A DNA stretch of 50,255 nt from Candidatus Krumholzibacteriia bacterium (GTDB taxonomy: Bacteria; Krumholzibacteriota; Krumholzibacteriia; JAJRXK01), in the NCBI GenBank assembly GCA_035268685.1, contig DATFKK010000158.1:1-50255 (forward strand), written 5' to 3'. Shown here in pieces: positions 1-8,867 of this stretch. The position numbers and the translations under genes were made by a program. The notes beneath the pieces were generated by a model. The model searched no databases, was not told where the DNA came from, and saw only the letters and a list, made by a program, of their open reading frames with translations. Within the stretch, counting starts at the first letter, position 1, and every line of letters begins with the position of its first letter.

Positions 1-1331
1 CCCCACAGGGAGGTGTACTCCTGCCCGCTGGTGTCGAGCGCGACGCCCGTCTCGGTGTCGATCGTTCCGTTGAACGGAATAGCCAGGTCCGCATCGACGA
101 AGAATTCTTCCACGGGAACGTTGTGCCACGCGAGGCGGTAGGTCCCCGGGGTCATGTACAGCGGCGCGCCCTCGGTGACGTCGATCCGGGCCGGGGGATC
201 GCCCACCTCCGGCCGTCCGCTGTCGGTGATCAGCAGGTACGCGCTGTCACCACTGTTCAGCGTGATCTCGGTCGGGAACCGGTCGCTCCACACTCCGGTG
301 GTGATGATCACGAGCGCGGTCATGGTGCAGATCACGATGGTGTCGATGAAGGGCTCGAGCAGCGCCACGACGCCTTCGCTGACCGGTTCGTCGGTCTTGG
401 CCGCGGCGTGGGCGATCGGGGCCGAGCCCTGACCGGCCTCGTTGCTGAACAGGCCGCGCCGCACCCCCCACATGAGCGTCACCAGCAGCGCTCCGGCTCC
501 GGTTCCGGCCACGCCCGCCGTGGGATTGAAGGCCTCGGTGAAGATCAGACCGAAGGCGCCCGGGATCTCGGTGGCGTTCATGATCAGGATCAACAGCGCT
601 CCGGCCACGTAGATTGCCGCCATGACGGGCGCGAGGATGCTCGTGACCCGACCGATCCGCGTGATCCCGCCGAGGATCACCGCGGCCACGACACCCGAGG
701 TGACCAGGCCGGAGATCCACGGCGTGATCCCGAAGGTCGACTGCATGGTGTCGGCCACCGTGTTCGCCTGGATCCCGTTGCCGGTCAGGAAGGCCGTCAG
801 GCCCAGCAGCACCGCGAAGAACACGGCCAGCGGCTTGCCGACCACTCCCAGGCCCCGCTCGATGTAGTACATGGGCCCGCCGGAGACGGTCCCCTCCCAC
901 TTGTGGGGATCCCTCTCGTCGGGCGCGTCGACGTGACGGTACTTCTGCGCCAGCGTCACCTCGCAGTACTTCGTGGCCATGCCCAGGAAGGCAGTCACCC
1001 ACATCCAGAAGACCGCACCGGGGCCACCCCAGTGCAGTGCCAGCGCCACGCCGGCGATGTTGCCGATCCCCACCGTCGCACTCAACGCCGTGGTCAGCGC
1101 CTGGAAGTGGGGCACGTCGCCCGGCTCGTCCGGATCGTCGTACTTCCCGCTGGTGACGGCGAAACCGTGGCCCAGCCGCCGCAACTGGATGAAGCCCAGC
1201 CGCACGGTCAGGAACACGCCCGTGCCCAGCAGCAGGATCACCATGAAGGGCAGCTTCTCGCCGCCGATGGTGATGCCCAGTTCGACGACGTACGTACGCA
1301 GGAAATCGATCAGAGCTTGCAGCAGGTCCAT
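1..1331 (-). CDS. Alanine/glycine:cation symporter family (AGCS) protein, 3' end outside window
   Basis: Inner-membrane secondary transporter expected to import alanine or glycine with Na+ (or H+). The 443 visible residues start at an ATG (1329-1331) and read MDLLQALIDFL, followed by repeated hydrophobic helices. Family hallmarks are the VGIGNIAGVALAL segment near residue 85 and the RRGLFSNEAGQGSAPIAHA signature near residue 290. After the helix ending ITTGVW there is a roughly 95-residue polar, beta-rich stretch (from SDRFPTEITL to the window edge) in place of the short loop of typical members. I read it as an extracytoplasmic insertion. The last helices and the stop lie beyond position 1. 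Family assignment is firm; the substrate is inferred. Confidence 0.93.
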   Translation of the reverse strand, partial: MDLLQALIDFLRTYVVELGITIGGEKLPFMVILLLGTGVFLTVRLGFIQLRRLGHGFAVTSGKYDDPDEPGDVPHFQALTTALSATVGIGNIAGVALALHWGGPGAVFWMWVTAFLGMATKYCEVTLAQKYRHVDAPDERDPHKWEGTVSGGPMYYIERGLGVVGKPLAVFFAVLLGLTAFLTGNGIQANTVADTMQSTFGITPWISGLVTSGVVAAVILGGITRIGRVTSILAPVMAAIYVAGALLILIMNATEIPGAFGLIFTEAFNPTAGVAGTGAGALLVTLMWGVRRGLFSNEAGQGSAPIAHAAAKTDEPVSEGVVALLEPFIDTIVICTMTALVIITTGVWSDRFPTEITLNSGDSAYLLITDSGRPEVGDPPARIDVTEGAPLYMTPGTYRLAWHNVPVEEFFVDADLAIPFNGTIDTETGVALDTSGQEYTSLW

Positions 1332-1437
1332 GGGACTCCCAGGGCGAGGTCCGCGCGGGGTCGGCGCGACGCAGTGAGCGAGACACGACGGGAAAACGGC
1401 GATTCCGGAGGATCGCCCACCGCGCTCGGGGAATCAA

Positions 1438-1451
1438 GGGCCGGTCGGCCC
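1438..1451 (-). terminator. Small GC hairpin after the secreted nuclease gene
   Basis: GGGCC and GGCCC form a 5-bp stem around GGTC, only 5 bases past the stop at 1457. On the minus strand the stem is followed by TTGATTCC, a weak T-containing tail. Position fits a terminator, but the stem is short. Confidence 0.3.
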
Positions 1452-1456
1452 GCCCC

Positions 1457-3211
1457 TCACTCCACCAACGTGGCCTTCCGCGTGATCGTGGCCCCTTCCG
1501 CCCGCAGGCGCAGCAGGTAGGTCCCACTGGCCACCGCGCGCCCTGCAGCATCGCGGCCGTCCCAGCGGACGCTGTGCAGACCCGCACCGCGAACACCGTC
1601 GACCAGCGTCCGGACCCGTCGTCCGGCGAGGTCGACCACGTCGAGCACGACGGATCCGCTGGCGGCCAGCTCGAAGGCGATGCGGGTGCTGGGATTGAAG
1701 GGGTTCGGCACGTTCGGGTGCAGACGCACGCGCCCGGTGGCCGGCACCGATACGCTCGTGGCCAGACGGAGATCGGCCACCCGCGGCGCGTGGTCGCTGG
1801 CGACGCCCGTGTCACTGGCCTGCAAGCCGTAGGTCGACAGGGTCTCGGGACGCATGGTGCGCGTGTCCACGACGAAGTGCTCGACCACCGGCGCCACGCT
1901 CTCGGTGACGAAGACGAAGTCGAGGATGCCCGGATAGAAACTGCTGAAATCGTTGCGCCAGGTGTAGCCCACGCGCCGGTCGGTGTGTGTCGAGCGACGC
2001 AGGTCGAAGTCGCTCCCGTCCCAGTCGGGTGCGTGGTCGGGACCGAAACGGCCCTCGTCCTGGATGTCGCCCGTGAGGATCGTGTCGAGCTGCTGGCGCC
2101 AACCCACCAGGTTGAAGTCCCCGGCCGCGACGATCGGCGTCGCGTCGGGGAGATCGATGTCCCCGCCCGGCGTCTGCGCGTCGCGGACGAAGGCGATCAG
2201 GGCATCGGCCTGTTCCTGCCGCTGCTGGTCGGCGGTGCAGCACGAGAAGTGCGCCGCGATCACGAGGAGATCCCCGTCACCGTCGGCCGGTTCGAGATCC
2301 AGCAGCGCCGCCGTCAAGCGGCTGCCCGGCAGGACCTCCCACGAGGCGAGGATCGGAGAGCGGCTGACGATCACGTTGCCGGAATCCCGCTTCACGGCGT
2401 CCCAGCTCGAACCGTCGCCCGCCGGCAGCAGCGACTGCACGCGACTGGCGGTCTCGGCGGCGTCGTGGTCCCACAGTTCGTTGAAGACCCACACGTCGGC
2501 GTCGATCGCCCCGAGAATACGCGCGTAGGCCTGCTCGGTGCCTCCGCGGTCGAACAGGCCGTTGTTCTGCACGTTGTACGCGGCGATCCGCACGTCGTCG
2601 TCGGCCAGGCGTCCCAGGCCGATCGCCGGGTCGTCGGACGCCGCGGCGACGATGGTGGCCGTCATCGCACCGGCGTCGGGAACGTGGTCCCCTCCACTGG
2701 TGTCCCGCAGCAACAACTTCACCTGCGACGACGGGAACACCGGCTGGCCGCCGATCTCGGCGTCGAGCCGCAGGGCGATCTCGAATTCCGTGTTGCTCAC
2801 CGTGGGGGCCAGCAACAGCCCCACGTCGGGGTGTTCGATCGAGCTGCCCCGGAAGCTTCCGCTGCGCTGCCCGAAGTCCCACACAAGATCCGCGCCGATC
2901 CCCGCGTAGGAGACGCCCGTCGCGGGGTCGTCGTCGGTGTCGAGGTACAGTCGGATCGACTGCTGTTCGTCGCCCTGGACTTCGATTCCCGTCTCGAAGC
3001 GCAGGAAGAAGAAGCGGTCGTCGTTGGTCGCCCACACGCGACCGAAGTCCACACCGTTGCCACCGTCGCCACTGGCGTCGGTCGCCGCGACGCCGACCGC
3101 GGACCAGTCGTCGAATCCACCGTCGAGGACGATGGGCGCGGCGAGGGCCGAGGTCGTGAACAGCACGGAGCACACCGCGAACGCGGCGCGGCGGATCGAG
3201 GTCGGGAGCAT
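1457..3211 (-). CDS. Secreted endonuclease/exonuclease/phosphatase-fold protein with CBM9-like N-terminus and FlgD-like C-terminal domain
   Basis: Predicted exported metal-dependent phosphodiesterase or nuclease of 584 residues. The ATG at 3211 follows GAGG and opens a good signal peptide ending SALAA; an in-frame ATG 13 codons upstream would bury it. Residues about 25-190 resemble a CBM9-like beta-sandwich (DGGFDDWSAVG, YLDTDDDPATG). Residues about 205-480 carry the EEP catalytic signatures YNVQN, FNELWD, AGDFNLVG, ILDFVFV and SDHAP, so the Mg-binding and catalytic positions look intact. The last 85 residues contain VPNPFNPSTRI and a beta domain ending RKATLVE, the FlgD-like/secretion tail common in FCB genomes. 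The substrate (extracellular DNA, sphingolipid or other phosphodiester) cannot be told from sequence. It faces the PH-domain gene across 186 bases. Confidence 0.9.
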   Translation of the reverse strand: MLPTSIRRAAFAVCSVLFTTSALAAPIVLDGGFDDWSAVGVAATDASGDGGNGVDFGRVWATNDDRFFFLRFETGIEVQGDEQQSIRLYLDTDDDPATGVSYAGIGADLVWDFGQRSGSFRGSSIEHPDVGLLLAPTVSNTEFEIALRLDAEIGGQPVFPSSQVKLLLRDTSGGDHVPDAGAMTATIVAAASDDPAIGLGRLADDDVRIAAYNVQNNGLFDRGGTEQAYARILGAIDADVWVFNELWDHDAAETASRVQSLLPAGDGSSWDAVKRDSGNVIVSRSPILASWEVLPGSRLTAALLDLEPADGDGDLLVIAAHFSCCTADQQRQEQADALIAFVRDAQTPGGDIDLPDATPIVAAGDFNLVGWRQQLDTILTGDIQDEGRFGPDHAPDWDGSDFDLRRSTHTDRRVGYTWRNDFSSFYPGILDFVFVTESVAPVVEHFVVDTRTMRPETLSTYGLQASDTGVASDHAPRVADLRLATSVSVPATGRVRLHPNVPNPFNPSTRIAFELAASGSVVLDVVDLAGRRVRTLVDGVRGAGLHSVRWDGRDAAGRAVASGTYLLRLRAEGATITRKATLVE

Positions 3212-3397
3212 GGGAGGCACCTCGGAAGGAGCGGGACGAAGTTCCGGCAAACAGTGGATTCTATCGTGTCGGAGGGATCGAAGTCCAGGCGGGCGCGTGC
3301 GTGCCGCCGTTCCGGGTCGCGGCGACCCGTCCCTTCGGGCGGCATCGGCGATTCCACACGCGGCCGGGGAGGACCGTCGTCACCGTCCCCCGCGCGC

Positions 3398-3862
3398 TCA
3401 GCCCGTGGGCTCCGGGCCGGTCTCTCCCGACAGCGACCGACCACAGGCCTGCTCGAGATCGGCCAGGAACTCCTCGCGGTCGCGCGGGGAGATCAACAAC
3501 TCACTGTTGATGTTGCGACCGGTACGGAACACCACACGCAGCCGCTTCAGCGACCAGGCGGGGGAGCTGACCGGAGAGTGCGACCACTCCACCCGGACGA
3601 TCGAGCCGAGCACGATACGGTAGCGGATGAGCCCGCTGCGTACGATCAGGACGTCGTCGTCGATCGTGTAGCGCACCGGCCAGGCGAAGCCCCGCAGCAG
3701 GGCCACCACGAGGGCGGTCGTCCCGCCGAGCAGTAGCCACATGGACGTGGGCACGGGACGCACGTCGTCGTCGACCAGGATCAGGATCCAGGGCACCACG
3801 AGGGCCGCGACGACCAGGGCGACGAGCCAGGCGTCGTAGGCGGTGGGGTGGGTGCGGGTCAA
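3398..3862 (-). CDS. Bacterial PH-domain membrane protein (bPH6-like)
   Basis: A 154-residue protein with two hydrophobic segments (AWLVALVVAALVVPWILIL and WLLLGGTTALVVALL), then a PH-like beta domain: RYTIDDDVLIVRSG, then IVLGSIVRVEW and ISPRDREEFLADL. This matches the small bacterial PH family in which a membrane anchor precedes a cytoplasmic PH fold. Function is unknown. The chosen start is TTG at 3862, five bases behind GGAGG; a GTG four codons upstream (3874) is possible. It is transcribed divergently from the alpha/beta hydrolase at 3978. Confidence 0.8.
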   Translation of the reverse strand: MTRTHPTAYDAWLVALVVAALVVPWILILVDDDVRPVPTSMWLLLGGTTALVVALLRGFAWPVRYTIDDDVLIVRSGLIRYRIVLGSIVRVEWSHSPVSSPAWSLKRLRVVFRTGRNINSELLISPRDREEFLADLEQACGRSLSGETGPEPTG

Positions 3863-3977
3863 GCGAACCTCCACGGTGCGTCGATGCACGGTCAGTGTAT
3901 CGTACCCATGGCGGAAGCCAAGCCCGGTCACGTCCCCTGCCGGCCCGCGTAGATCCCCCCGGACCACGGAGCCACCG

Positions 3978-4898
3978 TTGACGCGCCGGAGACGTATCGT
4001 GCTGACCGTGCTCGGGATCTTCGCCATCCTGTTCGTGGCCGCGATCGTGTTCGTGGTCGTGCAGGTGAACACGCTGCTCTCGCCCGAGGTCCGGCGTGAG
4101 CGGACAGTCGACGAACTCGTCGAGCGTGGCGTGCCGCGGCCGCGAGCCCACGACATCCCCTTCTCCACCGCCACCCTGCGTGCCTACGCCACCGCCGACG
4201 CCTTCGATCGTGAGCGTCCACTGGTGGTCTTCGTCCACGGCTCGCCGGGCGACTGGACCGACTTCGTGAACCAGCTGGCCGATCCCGAGCTTCGCCAGGC
4301 CGCGCGCCTGGTCTCCATGGACCGCCCGGGCTACGGGGGGAGTGACTTCGGAGATCCCGAGGCGTCGCTGCGACGCCACGCCGCGGCCGTCGTCGCCGTG
4401 GTCGACCACTTCGGAGCCCCTTCGCAGGGTGCGGTGCTGGTGGGCCACTCGATGGGCGGACCGATCGTCGCCCGCGTGGCGATGGACTCGGGTGAGCGGG
4501 TGGCCGCCGTGGTCAGCGTGGCCGGCTCGGCCGATCCGTCCCTCGAGCCCACCCACTGGTACCAGGAGGTCGCCGCCTGGTCGTGGGTCCGCCCCCTGCT
4601 GCCCGCGATGCTCGACGTCTGCAATCAGGAACTCCTGCCGCACCGCGCAGAGCTGCGCGCCATGGCGGACCGCTGGTCCTCGATCCGCTGTCCGGTCTTC
4701 GTGGTCCAGGGAGGCGAAGACGTGCTCGTGCCCGCGGCCAACGCGGACTTCATCGCCGCGCGCGTGCCCTCCGATCTGCTGCGGATGCGGGTCGACCCGA
4801 GCATGAACCACTTCGTGCCCTGGTCGCACCCCGAACGCATGCGCGACGCGATCCTCGACGCCCTCGCGGCGGGACAGGGTCTTCGTCACGCAGGTTGA
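3978..4898 (+). CDS. Membrane-anchored alpha/beta hydrolase
   Basis: A 306-residue serine hydrolase of the alpha/beta fold. An N-terminal anchor (IVLTVLGIFAILFVAAIVFVV) suggests the catalytic domain lies outside the inner membrane. The catalytic set is visible: oxyanion region VFVHGSPGDW, nucleophile elbow GHSMGG (Ser158), acid in QGGEDVLVP, and histidine in SMNHFVPW. The substrate (ester, lipid or peptide) is unknown. The start is TTG at 3978, preceded by GGAG at 6 bases; the frame is open to 3843, but that start would overlap the divergent PH gene. It ends 7 bases from the convergent glycosyltransferase-like gene. Confidence 0.88.
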   Translation: MTRRRRIVLTVLGIFAILFVAAIVFVVVQVNTLLSPEVRRERTVDELVERGVPRPRAHDIPFSTATLRAYATADAFDRERPLVVFVHGSPGDWTDFVNQLADPELRQAARLVSMDRPGYGGSDFGDPEASLRRHAAAVVAVVDHFGAPSQGAVLVGHSMGGPIVARVAMDSGERVAAVVSVAGSADPSLEPTHWYQEVAAWSWVRPLLPAMLDVCNQELLPHRAELRAMADRWSSIRCPVFVVQGGEDVLVPAANADFIAARVPSDLLRMRVDPSMNHFVPWSHPERMRDAILDALAAGQGLRHAG

Positions 4899-4905
4899 GC
4901 CGATA

Positions 4906-6336
4906 TCAGCTGCCCCGCGGCACGTAGAAGCGGCCGTGGGCCGGACTCGTCCGGGCGGGACGATAGTGCGTCTCGATCGCGTCGAGCACGTCCGGCGTGA
5001 GATCGACCCGCCGCGACCACTCGTTGAACTGGATCACCGCGAATTCACCGGCCACGATACGGGCGACGAGGTCCTCGTCGTCCCGCGCACCGGTCCGGAC
5101 TGCCTGCCCGAAGTTGAAAGTGTCGACCTCGAAGTCCCGTCCCGCCCAGTGCGCGAGCGCCAGCGTGGAGCAGAAGATCGGACCGGGGTGGTTCTCGAGG
5201 AAGGCCAGGTCGGCGCGCGCCGCCGCGAGTTCAGCCGGCCGCTCCCGGAGCTCGGTCCGATCCTCGGCCAGGCGCGCCGGCAGCGCGAGCAACACCGTCA
5301 GCCCCACCGCGATCGAGGCCACCGCCCGCACCGCGTCGTGCGTGTCCGGCGCCGAGCGCACCGCTCGGGCCAGGTGGTTCACCCCGAGCGCGGCGAGCGC
5401 CGAGGCTGCGAAGACGGCGTCGTAGACCACGTTGTAGTTGATCCCACCGCCACCGGCGAAGACGGCGCCGGTCAGGAGACCGATACCGCCGACCAGCGCG
5501 AGGAGGTCGACCCGCGGATCCCGCCGACCCAGCGTCACCGTGAGCAGGCCAGCTCCCAACACCGGCGCGAGCGGGACCAGCCAGGCGGCGATCATGTTGG
5601 CGGCGCGGTAGGCGACGAAGGTCCGCGCGTGACCGAGGACGCCGGCGAAGAGATCGCTGCCGTGGGCCAGGAACATCGCGAGCACGCCCACGGCCACCAG
5701 AGCGACCCCCGTCGACACGAAGCGCGGCGCCTGTGCCCGGCGATGCCACAGCATCCAGACCACCAGGGCGAGCGGAACGGCCACCAGGTTGTGTTTCACC
5801 GTGCCACCGAGCACGACCAGCACCAGCGACCCGAGGCGTGCCCGGGGGTCGTCGAGCCGGCGGACGAAGAGGGTCAATCCGAGGAACTGCAGTGCGTGTC
5901 CGAACAATTGTGGATCGTTCATGGCCACGTACTGGTCGTAGTGGACGGTGACGAGACCCAGGGCGAGCACGGCGGCGAGGACTCCGATGGCCCGGCAGGC
6001 AGCGATCGCCGAGGCGATCCGACCGACACAGACGACGACCACGATCAGCGAGACGAGTGCCACCACGCGGCCCGCGACGAGCGGATCTCCGAAGATCGCA
6101 CCGAGCACGGCCATGACCAGGAAGGAGGTCGGCGGGTAGTTGTTGAACACCGGGGCGCCGGGCTCCGGGTACAGGTCGCCGCCGTGCATCACCGTGTCGG
6201 CGTGCAGCGCGTTCCAACCCTCGTTGTAGTTGCGGCTGACGGGATCGCCGATCGAGACCACGGGTTCGACCAGCGTGGCGACGGCACACAGGGCCAGGAG
6301 GGCGACCGCCAGGCGGGTCCAGCCGGAGCGCGGCAT
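4906..6336 (-). CDS. Polytopic membrane protein, GT-C (ArnT/GT39-like) glycosyltransferase-like
   Basis: A 476-residue membrane protein with about ten hydrophobic helices. The first extracytoplasmic loop carries NYNEGWNALHAD, the acidic position typical of GT-C transferases that use polyprenyl-phosphate sugars, and YPPTSFLVM follows, as in GT39/GT87-type proteins. The last roughly 100 residues are soluble and mixed alpha/beta (FCSTLALAHWAGRDFEV, VIQFNEWSRRVDL), as in periplasmic C-terminal domains of such enzymes. I infer a role in modifying a cell-surface lipid or glycan; acceptor and donor are unknown. The ATG at 6336 follows AAGGA at 5 bases. Confidence 0.75.
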   Translation of the reverse strand: MPRSGWTRLAVALLALCAVATLVEPVVSIGDPVSRNYNEGWNALHADTVMHGGDLYPEPGAPVFNNYPPTSFLVMAVLGAIFGDPLVAGRVVALVSLIVVVVCVGRIASAIAACRAIGVLAAVLALGLVTVHYDQYVAMNDPQLFGHALQFLGLTLFVRRLDDPRARLGSLVLVVLGGTVKHNLVAVPLALVVWMLWHRRAQAPRFVSTGVALVAVGVLAMFLAHGSDLFAGVLGHARTFVAYRAANMIAAWLVPLAPVLGAGLLTVTLGRRDPRVDLLALVGGIGLLTGAVFAGGGGINYNVVYDAVFAASALAALGVNHLARAVRSAPDTHDAVRAVASIAVGLTVLLALPARLAEDRTELRERPAELAAARADLAFLENHPGPIFCSTLALAHWAGRDFEVDTFNFGQAVRTGARDDEDLVARIVAGEFAVIQFNEWSRRVDLTPDVLDAIETHYRPARTSPAHGRFYVPRGS

Positions 6337-6494
6337 GCTGTTCCTTCGACCCGATCCGGCGGATCCGGGCGCGTTCGCACAGAGACGAAGGGCAGAGGGA
6401 GCATCGAGTCCACCGCTCCCGATCACGAAGCGTAGAGCATAACACGGGGCATCTCCGGAGCCGGCGTGTGGATCCGGCGACAACGGATCGCCTC

Positions 6495-7658
6495 TCAACC
6501 GTAGATGCGGATCAGCCAGTAGATCCCGCCGACCACGACCAGCCCCGCCACGACGGCCAGCGCGATCTTCCACGCACTCCACGGCCGGTCGCCCTGGACC
6601 TCGCCCGTGGCCGCGTTCACCACCACCTGGTAGCTCTTGCCCTTGTAGCGGTAGGCGAGCATCCACACCGGTAGCAACAGGTGCTTGAAGGTGGCGGCGT
6701 CGAAGCGCGACCGCAGGCTGGTGATCTTCTGCACGTCTCCACCGATGCGCCGGCGGGTCTCGGCCTCGACCGCCTCGCGCATGCGTTGCTGGCCGGTGTG
6801 GAAGCCGTCCTCGAGCGGAACGTCGTAGGTCCGGGCGAGGAAGCCGGCGAGCAGGCTCTCTTCGAAGGGAACGCAGCGGTCGAGGGGCCAGGGTTCGAGT
6901 GCGCGCAGACGCTGCGACGGCAGACCCAGCCCGGCGACGACCAGGACGTCGTCGAAGAAGCGCTGGAAGTCACCCGATCGCGGCGACCAGCGCGTCTTGC
7001 GGACTCGACGGCGGTTCTTCCCGCTGCCCACGGTCACCCAGTAGTGGTCGCCACGCATCCCGGTGTACTGGTTGCTGGTGAGGCTGTCGAAGGTCCAGTA
7101 GGGCAGGTACACGCCCTCGAAGCGCCCCTGCACGCCACGCTTCTTGAAGTCGTTCGGGGCGAACCAGAGCTTCTGCACCCACCGCGCCAGGTTCTTGCGG
7201 GCCGTCTTGCGGTCGACCCCGAAGGGCAGCATGCCGTCGACCGGGATGCGACCGTGCGCACGATGGGCCGTGCTGCTCTGGATCGGGACCCCGCAGTAGG
7301 GACATTCACTGCTGGTCAGCGTACCCGTGAACTGCACGGTGGCTCCACAGGACTCGCAGTCGATCTCGCGCAGGTCCGACTCGGTGCTCGCCGCCGCCTC
7401 GGTGCGCTGCGTGGCCTGGCCGCGAAGGACATCGTCGAGGTCGCGTTCCTCGATCTCGTGCTCGGGATCGAGATCGATCTCCTTCGTGGCCCCGCAATAC
7501 GGACACTGCAGCTGCTGCACGCCGACGTGGAAGCGCAGGTCGGCCCCGCAGGACTCGCAGGGGAACAGACGCCCTTCGTCTTCGGGGCGCGTGGTCGACG
7601 CGTCCGTGCTCGACGCCGCGGACGCTTCGGGCAGCGGGGGGAGATCGCGCTCGGCCAT
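6495..7658 (-). CDS. TFIIB-type zinc-ribbon membrane protein (YdjG-like)
   Basis: 387 residues. The N-terminal part holds two zinc ribbons, each with paired cysteines: CESCGAD with CPYCGAT, and CESCGAT with CPYCGVP. A conserved middle domain follows (FGVDRKTARKNLARWV, YLPYWTFDSLTS), and one C-terminal transmembrane helix (IALAVVAGLVVVGGIYWLI). The start at 7658 is 8 bases after the stop of the SPFH gene, so the two are probably co-translated. In Bacillus subtilis a zinc-ribbon membrane protein (YdjG) and an SPFH protein (YdjI) act together with a PspA-type protein at the membrane. I infer a similar scaffold role; no pspA lies in this window. Confidence 0.85.
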   Translation of the reverse strand: MAERDLPPLPEASAASSTDASTTRPEDEGRLFPCESCGADLRFHVGVQQLQCPYCGATKEIDLDPEHEIEERDLDDVLRGQATQRTEAAASTESDLREIDCESCGATVQFTGTLTSSECPYCGVPIQSSTAHRAHGRIPVDGMLPFGVDRKTARKNLARWVQKLWFAPNDFKKRGVQGRFEGVYLPYWTFDSLTSNQYTGMRGDHYWVTVGSGKNRRRVRKTRWSPRSGDFQRFFDDVLVVAGLGLPSQRLRALEPWPLDRCVPFEESLLAGFLARTYDVPLEDGFHTGQQRMREAVEAETRRRIGGDVQKITSLRSRFDAATFKHLLLPVWMLAYRYKGKSYQVVVNAATGEVQGDRPWSAWKIALAVVAGLVVVGGIYWLIRIYG

Positions 7659-7666
7659 GGTCGACC

Positions 7667-8785
7667 CTAGGATTCCGCCGGCGGCGGGGGCGGAGGCGGC
7701 GGCGGCACGAAGTGCGACGCCAGTTGCGGGACCTGGGCGGCGGCCACCCAGCCCGGCATGCCCTGTGTCCACACCAGCGTGCTCGACGTGACCTCGCCCG
7801 AGGCGATGCCCGCGGCCATCCGGTTGGTGTCGAAGGGTCCTCGGCTCTGACCCTCGACGGCCACGTACCAGGCAGCCGGCGGCGGAGGCGGCGGGGCGGT
7901 CGGCTGCTGCTGCGCACCGGCCCCCATGGGCATGCCGCCCATCATCTGGTTGGCCATGGCGAAGCCCATGCCCAGGCCCATGCCCTCGGCCGCGCCGCCC
8001 CCCGAGGGGTTCTCGGCGGCGGCGGTCATGGCCTGGCCCATCTGGTACTGCTGGAAGCGCTGCATGTCGCCGATCACGCCCATCTGGGTGCGCGTGTCGA
8101 GTGCCTTCTCCACTTCCTCGGGCAACGAGATGTTCACGATGAACAGCTGCGGCAGGTCGAGTCCGTACTCGTCGTCGACCTGTTCGAGCACGGCCTGACG
8201 CAGCTTCTCGCTCATGGCCGTGTAGTTGGCGGCGAGGTCGAGCGCGGCGATCTCGGACTTGCCGAGCATGTCGGCCAGCGTGGTCGCGATCATCGAGCGC
8301 AGCAGCTCGTTGATCTCGCCCGTCTCGAACACCCCGTCGGTACCGACGAGCTCCTTCAGCAGTGCCTTCGGCTCGTTCGCGCGCAGGGCGTAGGTGCCGA
8401 AGGCCCGCAGGCGGATGGGCCCGAACTCCGGATCGCGCAGCATGATCGGATTCGGAGTACCCCACTTGAGGTCGGTGATCTGCCGCGTGCTGACGAAGTA
8501 GACCTCGCTGCGGAAGGGGCTGTCGAAGCCGTACTTCCAGCCCTGCAGCGTGCTCAGCACGGGAAGGTTGTCGGTGGTGAGTCGGTAGTTGCCGGGCTCG
8601 AAGACGTCGGCCACCTCACCGCGATGGACGAAGATCGCCATCTGTCCCGGACGGACGATCAGCTGGGCGCCGTTCTTGATCTCGTTCTGGTAGCGCGGGA
8701 AGCGCCACACGAGCGTGTCCCGCGTGTTGTCGATCCATTCGACGATGTCGATGAGCTCGCCGCGGAGCTTCTCGAACAGTCCCAT
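7667..8785 (-). CDS. SPFH-domain protein with C-terminal GYF-like domain (YdjI-like)
   Basis: 372 residues with no signal peptide or transmembrane helix. Residues about 20-270 form the SPFH/band-7-type domain of the YdjI (virion-core-like) family: LIVRPGQMAIFVHRGEVADV, LSTLQGWKYGFDSPFRSEVYF, TDLKWGT. A low-complexity Gly/Met/Gln and polyproline linker follows, then a GYF_2-type domain (WYVAVEGQSRGPFDTNRM, LVWTQGMPGW), and a proline tail. Likely a peripheral membrane scaffold that polymerises and is anchored by the downstream zinc-ribbon protein. The ATG at 8785 follows GGGAGAG. Confidence 0.9.
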   Translation of the reverse strand: MGLFEKLRGELIDIVEWIDNTRDTLVWRFPRYQNEIKNGAQLIVRPGQMAIFVHRGEVADVFEPGNYRLTTDNLPVLSTLQGWKYGFDSPFRSEVYFVSTRQITDLKWGTPNPIMLRDPEFGPIRLRAFGTYALRANEPKALLKELVGTDGVFETGEINELLRSMIATTLADMLGKSEIAALDLAANYTAMSEKLRQAVLEQVDDEYGLDLPQLFIVNISLPEEVEKALDTRTQMGVIGDMQRFQQYQMGQAMTAAAENPSGGGAAEGMGLGMGFAMANQMMGGMPMGAGAQQQPTAPPPPPPAAWYVAVEGQSRGPFDTNRMAAGIASGEVTSSTLVWTQGMPGWVAAAQVPQLASHFVPPPPPPPPPAES

Positions 8786-8867
8786 GAGGGCTCTCCCGCG
8801 ATGGAGTGTCTCGTGCGCGGAGCGCGGCGAGGGTAGGCCGGGGCGCGGCGGCGGTCAACGCGCGGGC

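Noticed and set aside
1574-3736. A 720-residue plus-strand frame across two genes
   Set aside because: Antisense of the secreted nuclease and part of the PH-domain gene; those genes have signal peptide, motifs and ribosome binding sites.
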